6,956 nucleotides of DNA from positions 1 to 6,956 of the forward strand of contig DITX01000023.1 in the NCBI GenBank assembly GCA_002422225.1, in the 5' to 3' direction. The DNA comes from Gammaproteobacteria bacterium UBA6173. GTDB lineage: Bacteria; Pseudomonadota; Gammaproteobacteria; Pseudomonadales; Pseudohongiellaceae. The position numbers and the translations under genes are program-made. Of the stretch, positions 1 through 5,143 are shown piece by piece. The number at the start of each line of letters is the position of its first letter. The stretch's first letter is position 1. Below the pieces are notes generated by a model. It saw only the letters and a list, made by a program, of their open reading frames with translations, searched no databases and was not told the DNA's origin.

Positions 1-1
1 G

Positions 2-400
2 CCACCTTTTGCCAGGCATGCCTACTTGCAGGTTACATTTCCCAATGGAAATAAATATGTCACACGTGGTGGACCACAGGATGAACCAGCGTTTTGGCCG
101 TTTGGGTACATAGAAACTCAATTTAGCTTCAATCCCACTCCGACTAGTGGTTTCCTTGACTATGGGAAACCGATTCTGTATCGGCAGTTAGTTGGACACT
201 CATTCGCGTCTGAATCCCAAGTAAATTTTGCTATGGCGGCCGTAAGTGATAGCGTAAACACATGTGATATACCATATCTCCTGATAACCAGTAACAGCAA
301 TACATATGCATTTCAGTCTGTCCTGCCGGTATCTGGGTTGCCTAGACCAAGGCCGCAGGTATGGGCGCCGGGAGCGGCCGCCACAATACCATGCCCATAA
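2..400 (+). CDS. C-terminal fragment of a probable polymorphic-toxin protein, permuted papain-like domain (5' partial)
   Basis: The frame is open from the first bases of the window to a TAA at 398-400, so this is the last 132 residues of a larger protein; an internal TTG at 26 is possible but not needed. Near the start is His-Ala-Tyr followed by a beta strand (H6, bases 17-19), then Tyr-Val-Thr-Arg-Gly-Gly-Pro (residues 18-24 of the TTG frame shift by 8), and near the end Thr-Ser-Asn-Ser-Asn-Thr-Tyr (around residue 99) followed by a Pro-rich Gly-Leu-Pro-Arg-Pro...Trp-Ala-Pro-Gly tail. That order, an early His with an RGGP strand and a late N-x-N-T helix start, is how I remember permuted NlpC/P60 or papain-fold domains at the C-terminus of RHS-type toxins. 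The usual cysteine before N-T is serine here. Family assignment is from pattern memory, not a search. The small gene 62 bp downstream would suit an immunity gene. An RHS or other delivery part upstream is inferred, not visible. Confidence 0.6.
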   Translation, partial: PPFARHAYLQVTFPNGNKYVTRGGPQDEPAFWPFGYIETQFSFNPTPTSGFLDYGKPILYRQLVGHSFASESQVNFAMAAVSDSVNTCDIPYLLITSNSNTYAFQSVLPVSGLPRPRPQVWAPGAAATIPCP

Positions 401-447
401 GATCGGTCGGATTGAAGTAACCGCAGACATAGGCTTTCAAGTAAGCG

Positions 448-455
448 AAGGAGGA
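448..455 (+). promoter_or_regulatory. Strong ribosome binding site for the small gene at 463
   Basis: AAGGAGGA lies 7 bases before the ATG at 463. It is a nearly perfect anti-16S match and the strongest Shine-Dalgarno in the window. It decides the start at 463 over the internal ATGs at 490 and 493. Confidence 0.8.
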
Positions 456-462
456 ACTGACG

Positions 463-813
463 ATGTTTTTAAGTAGCGCTTTAATATTTATGATGACAAT
501 TGTAATAACCAAAGAACAAATTACAGAAGATGTTCCCTTGGGAGTTTCAGAGGAAGTAATGGTTCAATATTTCAGGAAGTTGGGAGATGATGTAGTTTTA
601 GGTTACTACACTCGGCAAAATTCAGTGACCGGCACCGTCAGCCATGAACTTCATGATGACGAGGCTGGATACTATATAGTTACTATCAGGGGGGTAAGAA
701 ACAGTTGGTGGCGCCCCTCATTCGGCAGAGTCTTGATCCCTCTAGTAGTGATTTCTAATGAAGGGAAAGTCACTGAAATAAAATTTTTTGGGGGACGCGT
801 AGGCTGGCCATAG
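463..813 (+). CDS. Small hypothetical protein, candidate immunity protein
   Basis: This encodes 116 residues from an ATG with a near-perfect Shine-Dalgarno. I do not recognise a named family. Residues 2-15 are hydrophobic and could be a membrane segment or uncleaved signal; a Pro-Leu-Gly-Val-Ser motif follows (about residues 25-29), of the sort seen in small anchored proteins that begin 'PLG-S-E'. The rest is a compact mixed alpha/beta domain rich in strands: Gly-Tyr-Tyr-Thr-Arg, Tyr-Tyr-Ile-Val-Thr-Ile-Arg, Trp82-Trp83-Arg-Pro and an end in Gly-Trp-Pro. The first 150 bases are visibly more AT-rich than the neighbouring copper, phosphate and TPR genes, which suggests transfer. Its position just after a likely toxin tip, on the same strand, and before an IS remnant is the standard arrangement for an immunity gene. 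The function is inferred only from context and size; if anchored, the domain would sit in the periplasm and could meet a periplasm-acting toxin there. Confidence 0.7.
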   Translation: MFLSSALIFMMTIVITKEQITEDVPLGVSEEVMVQYFRKLGDDVVLGYYTRQNSVTGTVSHELHDDEAGYYIVTIRGVRNSWWRPSFGRVLIPLVVISNEGKVTEIKFFGGRVGWP

Positions 814-821
814 GCAAATTG

Positions 822-848
822 TGAATCGCCACCAGTTTAGTAGACGCC
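822..848 (+). repeat. Left terminal inverted repeat of the IS3-type remnant
   Basis: The sequence starts TGAATCGCC and includes TTTAGTAGAC, the usual arrangement of IS3-group left ends. It sits just after the stop of the small gene at 813 and 36 bp before the orfA ATG. Confidence 0.6.
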
Positions 849-883
849 TTTTAGCGTTACAATGAAGCTAAATGGAGGTGTCC

Positions 884-1081
884 ATGTCGGGCAAGCGTTA
901 TACAGAACAATTCAAGATCGAAGCAGTTAAACAGGTTACGGACCAGGGCCATGCTCAACACGGTGGCGTAGCAGAAAATAAGTTCACGGGGACGTTGGAG
1001 GTGGTGCGCCATGAACTTGAGGACCATTACACGGATTTAGCGTTTATTTGGCTGTTGGGCGGCATATGGTTTGCGATTTAA
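884..1081 (+). pseudogene. Truncated IS3-family transposase OrfA (helix-turn-helix subunit)
   Basis: The start is the ATG at 884, with GGAGGT at 874-879 just before it; the ATG at 872 overlaps that site and is unlikely. The first 23 residues, MSGKRYTEQFKIEAVKQVTD and then QGH, are the canonical opening of IS3-group OrfA (HTH_Tnp_1, the DNA-binding subunit made ahead of the frameshifted OrfAB transposase). From about base 953 the sequence no longer reads as OrfA: the rest of the helix-turn-helix and the leucine zipper are gone, and 42 unrelated residues lead to a TAA at 1079-1081. The normal length would be about 90-110 residues, here 65. This is best explained by an internal deletion joining the orfA start to unrelated or rearranged DNA. 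It is very unlikely to be functional. Confidence 0.75.
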
Positions 1082-1091
1082 TCGCGATTCA
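1073..1091 (-). repeat. Putative right end of the IS3-type remnant
   Basis: Read on the minus strand this begins TGAATCGCG, matching the left end over the first 8 bases and diverging after that. It overlaps a perfect GCGATT-T-AATCGC palindrome at 1073-1085. The next bases, GTCTACTAA at 1092-1100, are the reverse complement of TTAGTAGAC in the left end, but in swapped order relative to a normal right end. Confidence 0.4.
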
Positions 1092-1096
1092 GTCTA

Positions 1097-1732
1097 CTAA
1101 GCTTGCACATCATCATCCACAATCGTAGAAATAGTGTCCTGATCATGGATATGTTTCAGCGCGCCGGTATAAATGTTGTAGTGCCATCCGTTCAGTTTTA
1201 ATGTGCCGGCCTCCACGCGACTGGCAATCCACGGGTAGGTCATCAGGTTGCGCAGTGAAAATCCCACCGCTGCCTGTTCACAGCGGTTAAAGGTTTTGAG
1301 GTCATCGAGTTTATTGGGGTCAGCCAGTTGGGCGACGGGTGCTACTATGGACATCCAGCGCGCGATAAAGGAGTCGGGTTGCAGTTTGTCCTGTTCAGTG
1401 ACCAAGGAGCGGATACCCCCGCAGCGCGAGTGCCCCAGTACCAGGATTTCAGGTACTTCCAACACGGTGATGGCAAATTCCAAGGCAGCGCTGGTGCCGT
1501 GATAGGAGCCGCCGGTTTCGTAAGGTGGCACCAGATTGGCGACGTTACGGATCACAAACAGTTCGCCCGGTTCGGTGTCAAAAATCAGCGAGGGTTCCAG
1601 CCTGGCATCGCAGCAGGTGATCAACACGTAAGATGGCTTTTGGTTGCGTGCCATCTCACGAATTTTGTCGCGATTCTCAGCAAAATAACCCGCTTTGAAT
1701 CGTTTATAACCGTCCAGTAATTTGTCGCTCAT
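1097..1732 (-). CDS. can: Beta-class carbonic anhydrase
   Basis: This 211-residue protein should interconvert CO2 and bicarbonate with a zinc ion in the cytoplasm, supplying bicarbonate to carboxylases and helping pH balance. The family signature is complete: Cys40-x-Asp42-x-Arg44 (in CCDARLEP) gives the first zinc ligand and the Asp/Arg dyad, and His101-x-x-Cys104 (in GHSRCGG) gives the other two ligands. The Arg-Asn-Val-Ala-Asn stretch (62-66) and the Gly-Thr-Ser-Ala-Ala-Leu-Glu-Phe-Ala helix (79-87) are also typical. Length is normal. The start is the ATG at 1732, matching the usual MSDKLLxGYxRF beginning; the frame stays open to a TTG at 1834, but those extra 34 residues do not look like the family. 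AGGAC about 10 bases upstream is a modest ribosome site. No operon partner is visible; the gene diverges from copC. The symbol is by analogy to E. coli Can; the paralogue cannot be told from sequence alone. Confidence 0.95.
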   Translation of the reverse strand: MSDKLLDGYKRFKAGYFAENRDKIREMARNQKPSYVLITCCDARLEPSLIFDTEPGELFVIRNVANLVPPYETGGSYHGTSAALEFAITVLEVPEILVLGHSRCGGIRSLVTEQDKLQPDSFIARWMSIVAPVAQLADPNKLDDLKTFNRCEQAAVGFSLRNLMTYPWIASRVEAGTLKLNGWHYNIYTGALKHIHDQDTISTIVDDDVQA

Positions 1733-2004
1733 CCTGATTGCTGTCCTGCAGGTGCTGTTGTGATTTGTTATGAGTATCAAAAACGGGTCATTGATTCCGG
1801 CGGGAATCAAACGCTTGATGCCTGCGCTTTCCAAGCGTCAGTCAACGAATGAGGCCATTGTAGCGGAGTACGCCGGCAGTTTCAGCATGAAAAGTCCGCT
1901 AAATCGCTCTCGCCTGCGACGATGTGTCACACCTTGAGAGCTGTAATCAAAAATCTGATCAGGTAAACTGGTCACTGAACAATTAACTGTCTGGAGTTAC
2001 AAAT
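1733..2004. promoter_or_regulatory. Divergent intergenic region between carbonic anhydrase and copC
   Basis: These 272 bases must hold the promoters for both genes. An 8+8 bp perfect inverted repeat lies at 1791-1810. On the copC side there is TAAACT at 1964-1969 as a weak -10 candidate, but no -35 at correct spacing, so I do not call a promoter. No RNA gene or small coding region stands out. Confidence 0.4.
1791..1810. repeat. Perfect 8-bp inverted repeat upstream of carbonic anhydrase
   Basis: TTGATTCC and GGAATCAA flank a GGCG centre. The repeat lies 58 bases upstream of the carbonic anhydrase ATG on its strand. It could be an operator or form a hairpin in a long leader; there is no T-run, so it is not a simple terminator. 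Confidence 0.6.
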
Positions 2005-2439
2005 ATGCGACTGATGTCCTGGTTTAAATCTCTGATGCTGACGATCGGCGTGTTTGCTGCACTGTCGGTACTCTCTGGTCCGGTGCTGGCGCACAGTGTG
2101 TTGAGTGCGTCATTGCCCGGCGATAAAGCGGTGGTCAGCGCCCCGGACAAGCTGGAGCTGACGTTTAATGAGGCAGTACGTGTGCTGCGTTTGACCTTGG
2201 TGCACGGTGCCAGCCACCAGATTGAGTTTGGGTTTGCACCCTCAACCGAGGCGACCAAAACCCTGAGTTATAATCTGCCCGCCATGATGATGATGGGTGA
2301 GCACACGGTTAACTGGACAGTTATTGGATCTGATGGGCATACCGTCAACGGAAACTTCAAGTTTACCGTCAGTGCCGATGGTGCGCCTGCGCATCAAACG
2401 CAGCACGGTGGTGCAGCACAAGCCGACCATCATCATTGA
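2005..2439 (+). CDS. copC: CopC-family periplasmic copper-binding protein with His-rich tail
   Basis: This encodes 144 residues. Residues 1-29 form a clear Sec signal peptide ending Pro-Val-Leu-Ala, so the mature protein begins with His30, as in CopC, where the N-terminal His is a Cu(II) ligand. Further family marks are Asp48-Lys-Leu-Glu-Leu-Thr-Phe and Ser109-Asp-Gly-His112-Thr-Val-Asn-Gly, with Asp110 and His112 as the expected other ligands. The single beta-sandwich domain fills the mature chain to about residue 122. Two extra metal-prone parts stand out: four consecutive Met at 94-97 and a short C-terminal tail with His130, His134 and His142-144. GGAG at 1993-1996 serves the ATG at 2005. 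copD follows after 26 bases, so the two are probably one transcript. The protein is expected to bind copper in the periplasm and pass it to CopD. No copA or copB is in view, so whether the pair serves resistance or copper uptake cannot be decided. Confidence 0.92.
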   Translation: MRLMSWFKSLMLTIGVFAALSVLSGPVLAHSVLSASLPGDKAVVSAPDKLELTFNEAVRVLRLTLVHGASHQIEFGFAPSTEATKTLSYNLPAMMMMGEHTVNWTVIGSDGHTVNGNFKFTVSADGAPAHQTQHGGAAQADHHH

Positions 2440-2465
2440 TCCTGCTGTGCAACGCGGGCTAAGTG

Positions 2466-3401
2466 ATGAACGTTTGGGAATTGGGCAGCGTACTCAGCAA
2501 GTCTATGATTTATATAGGTATGCTGTCGGCCATTGGTGGTGGATTTATACTGGTGAGCAGTCGTCAACAACCCGTATGGGTGCAGATGATTGCGCGCAGA
2601 GCCTTGAACCCGGCCTTGTTGCTCGGGTTGCTGGGCACATGTCTGTTTTTTCTTGTGCAAATAGGCTCCGTTAATCAACGCGGGCTGTCAGGCGTGTTTG
2701 ATCCCCTGATCGGCAGTATTTTGATGGAGACGGAACTGGGTTCTGCGCTGCGCTGGCGCCTGGGCGGCTTTATGCTGGCGCTGCTGTGTCTGATTCCAAT
2801 CAACTTGCCAGGTTTTCCCTTGCAGCATCGGGGAGTGCAAGGTTTTTGTATGGCCCTGGCGGTGCTGGCGGCAGCCTGTTTTATGGTGTCAGTGGCGGTA
2901 CAGGGGCATAGCAGTGCCCTCAGTGTGTTGGCGCAAGTGCTGGTGGGTCTGCATCTGCTGGCCATTGCCAGCTGGGCGGGCGCATTGTTCCCCTTGTATC
3001 TGCTGGTGAGCAACAGCGTAGCCGTGGCCGATGACCGTGGTGCAATGGCGGATCTGTTGCGGCAATTTGGTATGGCTGGCTGGCTGATGCTGGCTGTCAT
3101 GCTGATGAGCGGGCTGAGCCTGTTCTGGCTGCTGACGGGCGGTTTTGGCAGTTTGTTTACAACACTCTATGGACAGTTGTTTCTTGTCAAAGTCGCCGTG
3201 GTGGCCGTCATGATGGGGCTAGGCGCCTTGCATAAATTCCGCTGGGTGCCCCGTGTGCGCGATGTCCTCGATCTCGCGCCAGATGACGCTTCAGCGTTGC
3301 AGATGCTGGCACGCAGTATCCGACTGGAAACCCTGTTAGCAGTGTTGGTGTTGTTGCTTACCGCCAGCATGACAAGCATCACGGGGCCTTATTCAGGTTG
3401 A
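2466..3401 (+). CDS. copD: CopD-family inner-membrane copper transport protein
   Basis: This 311-residue membrane protein is assigned to CopD/PcoD. About eight transmembrane helices can be read, near residues 8-30, 48-68, 98-114, 126-145, 152-180, 203-223, 236-255 and 289-306. Family residues are in place: Gln146-Gly-His148-Ser, His163 with Trp170-x-Gly172 in the next helix, Tyr-Gly-Gln237 with Lys242, and His256 with Pro just after the seventh helix. These polar and His residues inside helices fit a copper path from the periplasm. I prefer the ATG at 2466 over the GTG directly before it at 2463; no strong ribosome site is visible for either, so translation may be coupled to copC, which stops 26 bases earlier. 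The usual role is transfer of copper received from CopC across the inner membrane, as a copper importer in experimental cases. No terminator is seen in the 77 bases after the stop. Confidence 0.9.
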   Translation: MNVWELGSVLSKSMIYIGMLSAIGGGFILVSSRQQPVWVQMIARRALNPALLLGLLGTCLFFLVQIGSVNQRGLSGVFDPLIGSILMETELGSALRWRLGGFMLALLCLIPINLPGFPLQHRGVQGFCMALAVLAAACFMVSVAVQGHSSALSVLAQVLVGLHLLAIASWAGALFPLYLLVSNSVAVADDRGAMADLLRQFGMAGWLMLAVMLMSGLSLFWLLTGGFGSLFTTLYGQLFLVKVAVVAVMMGLGALHKFRWVPRVRDVLDLAPDDASALQMLARSIRLETLLAVLVLLLTASMTSITGPYSG

Positions 3402-3409
3402 TTCAGCGC
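3393..3409 (+). repeat. 17-bp exact direct repeat, copy 1
   Basis: TCAGGTTGATTCAGCGC covers the last codons and stop of copD and 8 bases after it. The same 17 bases recur at 6256-6272. Confidence 0.7.
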
Positions 3410-3417
3410 AAACTTCT

Positions 3418-3446
3418 TTGTTATTGGGTTGTCATCAAATTGTAAA
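3418..3446 (+). promoter_or_regulatory. Candidate triple Pho box (PhoB operator) upstream of the phosphate cotransporter
   Basis: Three 7-base units, TTGTTAT (3418-3424), TTGTCAT (3429-3435) and TTGTAAA (3440-3446), are separated by exactly 4 bases each, giving the 11-bp period of PhoB half-sites (E. coli consensus CTGTCAT-N4-CTGTCAT). The middle unit matches the consensus in 6 of 7 positions. The array lies 32 bases before the ATG of a Na/Pi cotransporter, a natural phosphate-starvation target. The gap from the array to the likely -10 is 14 bases, a few more than in E. coli phoA, which is a caveat. Confidence 0.65.
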
Positions 3447-3460
3447 ATTTCGGCGCTTCG

Positions 3461-3466
3461 CATAGA
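3461..3466 (+). promoter_or_regulatory. Possible -10 element for the phosphate cotransporter gene
   Basis: CATAGA is the best -10-like hexamer between the Pho-like array and the ATG at 3479. It would start transcription around 3472-3474, only about 5-7 bases before the ATG. The match is moderate. Confidence 0.35.
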
Positions 3467-3478
3467 CTGCCCTCCGTC

Positions 3479-5143
3479 ATGAACTACTTCGAAATCATAT
3501 ACACCGCACTTGGCGGTCTTGCATTGTTTTTCCTCGGGCTGAAATACCTGTCTGAGGCATTACAATCCAGCGGCAAGGAAGCGATTCGCGGAATTCTTGC
3601 GTCCCTGACCCGTAACCGTGTGCTTGCGGTGCTGGCGGGCGTGGGTATCACTATTTTTGTGCAGTCCAGCAGCATCACAACGGTCATGACAGTCAGTATT
3701 GTCAACGCCGGCTTGATGGAGCTGCGTCAGGCCATTGGCGTGATTCTGGGTGCCAATATTGGCACAACCATTACCGGCTGGGTCATTTCTATCAAAGTGG
3801 GCAAGTATGGCCTGTTGCTGATCGGACTGGGTTTGTATCCCATGCTGGCTGCGCAACGTGCCTGGTTGAGCACCACCGGTAAAACTTTGGTGGCGCTCGG
3901 CCTGGTCTTTACCGGCCTGGAGTTTATGAGTGGCGCGTTTGTGCCACTGCGTACCGATGAAAGTTTTATATCCTATCTGCACCTGTTTAGTGCCGAATCG
4001 CTGCCCAGTATCCTGGCTTGTATCGTTTTGGCATGTTTGCTGACCATGATCGTCCAAAGCAGTTCCGCGATGCTGGGCATTACCATGACGCTGGCCACTA
4101 CCGGCGTTATCGATTTTAATACCGCCGTTGCGCTGATTATTGGTGAAAACATCGGTACAACCATCACCGCGCAATTGGCGAGTATTGGAGCCAACACTTC
4201 AGCCATCAGAGCAGCCCGTGCGCACGCCATCTTTAATGTACTTGGCGCCATTATTTTTACGCTGTTATTCCCTTGGTATGTACAGTTTGTTGACCTGATT
4301 GTGGGCGGCGCCGCCGATCTGCAGTCTGAAGATGGGTCGCGACCTAATATCGCCTTCCATATTGCAGTCGCTCACACGATGTTTAACGTGCTGAATGTAC
4401 TGATCTGGATTCCGTTGATTGGATTTCTGACCAATCTGGTGATCTGGCTGGTGCCTCAGAAAGAAGAAAAAGAAATTCACAAACTCAAGTACTTGGGTTC
4501 GCGAACTATCATGGCTCCAGAAGTCTCACTGCAACAAGCTGAGCTTGAAATGGATAACATGGTGACGATTACCCGAGAGATGTTTGATGTCACACGCGCT
4601 TATGTGATCAGTCCTGCGCATGACAAAAAGTTGTTTGAACGCATCAACCATCTGGAAGACATCACCGATAATATCGAAGAAGAAATGATCAACTTCATAA
4701 CCGTGTTGTTAACCGGTTCCGTCACACAAGAGCAATCGACCCGGTCATACGGATTGATGCGTATGGCGGATGAACTGGAGAGCATTGCGGATGCCTTACA
4801 GTCCCTGAGCATTTACCGCAGCCGTTTGTATAAACGCGGTGAGGATATTTCACCCGCTGCCTGGCAGGACATTCTCGATTTTTTTGATGAAGTAACCGGA
4901 TACTTTGATCGCATCACCGCGGCGCGCAAACGCAACGCCGAGGTGACTGAAGTCAAAATGCTGATCAAGGAAGGACGACAGGTGCGCAAGAGCGCCAAGG
5001 AAAAACGTCAGCGCCATCTGGATCGTTTACGTGCAGGTGATTGTCAGGCGATGACCGCACAAACCTTCAGTGATATGTTCATGTCCTTGCAACACATCAA
5101 GAATCATACCGTCAATTATGTAGAAGCCTACGCGGGTATCTGA
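3479..5143 (+). CDS. Na+/phosphate cotransporter family protein with PhoU-like C-terminal domain
   Basis: This 554-residue protein belongs to the Na/Pi-cotransporter II family (NptA/YjbB type), which moves inorganic phosphate across the inner membrane with sodium. The two inverted family repeats are complete: Gln62-Ser-Ser-Ser65 with Gly91-Ala-Asn-Ile-Gly-Thr-Thr in the first, and Gln193-Ser-Ser-Ser196 with Gly222-Glu-Asn-Ile-Gly-Thr-Thr in the second. Membrane helices fill roughly residues 5-327. From about 345 to 545 is a helical PhoU-like cytoplasmic domain, with acidic motifs Leu-Glu-Asp-Ile-Thr-Asp (near 391) and Asp-Glu-Leu-Glu-Ser-Ile-Ala-Asp (near 430) like the PhoU metal-binding motifs. 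The ATG at 3479 is well fixed: an in-frame stop lies at 3443-3445 and no other good start exists. There is no Shine-Dalgarno before it. Upstream is a likely Pho box array. Direction of transport (uptake or efflux, as proposed for YjbB) cannot be read from sequence. copD lies 77 bp upstream; the TPR gene converges from the right. Confidence 0.93.
   Translation: MNYFEIIYTALGGLALFFLGLKYLSEALQSSGKEAIRGILASLTRNRVLAVLAGVGITIFVQSSSITTVMTVSIVNAGLMELRQAIGVILGANIGTTITGWVISIKVGKYGLLLIGLGLYPMLAAQRAWLSTTGKTLVALGLVFTGLEFMSGAFVPLRTDESFISYLHLFSAESLPSILACIVLACLLTMIVQSSSAMLGITMTLATTGVIDFNTAVALIIGENIGTTITAQLASIGANTSAIRAARAHAIFNVLGAIIFTLLFPWYVQFVDLIVGGAADLQSEDGSRPNIAFHIAVAHTMFNVLNVLIWIPLIGFLTNLVIWLVPQKEEKEIHKLKYLGSRTIMAPEVSLQQAELEMDNMVTITREMFDVTRAYVISPAHDKKLFERINHLEDITDNIEEEMINFITVLLTGSVTQEQSTRSYGLMRMADELESIADALQSLSIYRSRLYKRGEDISPAAWQDILDFFDEVTGYFDRITAARKRNAEVTEVKMLIKEGRQVRKSAKEKRQRHLDRLRAGDCQAMTAQTFSDMFMSLQHIKNHTVNYVEAYAGI

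Larger units (their letters stand above)
822..1091 (+). mobile_element. Decayed, internally deleted IS3-family element
   Basis: The element opens with TGAATCGCCACCAGTTTAG, a typical IS3-group left end, and contains the start of an orfA gene at 884. It ends at 1091 with GCGATTCA, which is the reverse complement of the first 8 bases of the left end. Only about 270 bp remain of an element usually 1.2-1.5 kb long, with no orfB and no DDE region, so it cannot move by itself. I see no target duplication: the flanks read TTG on the left and GTC on the right. The boundary on the right is less certain than on the left. Confidence 0.6.

Noticed and set aside
872..883. ATG at 872 as start of the orfA remnant
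   Set aside because: It overlaps the GGAGGT ribosome site; the ATG at 884 gives the canonical OrfA beginning.
1733..1834. N-terminal extension of carbonic anhydrase from a TTG at 1834
   Set aside because: The 34 extra residues do not resemble the family, and the ATG at 1732 gives the standard beginning and length.
1934..1969. TTGAGA and TAAACT as a promoter for copC
   Set aside because: The spacer would be 24 bases, too long for a sigma-70 promoter.
3560..4174. 204-residue minus-strand open frame rich in Gln, His and Asn
   Set aside because: The composition is that of the antisense of a membrane protein gene; it is a shadow of the cotransporter.
3973..4251. Minus-strand open frames inside the phosphate cotransporter
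   Set aside because: They lie opposite a complete, well conserved gene and show no family features or ribosome sites.
4304..4315. Perfect 12-bp palindrome GGCGGCGCCGCC
   Set aside because: It lies in coding sequence for Gly-Gly-Ala-Ala and is explained by codon choice.
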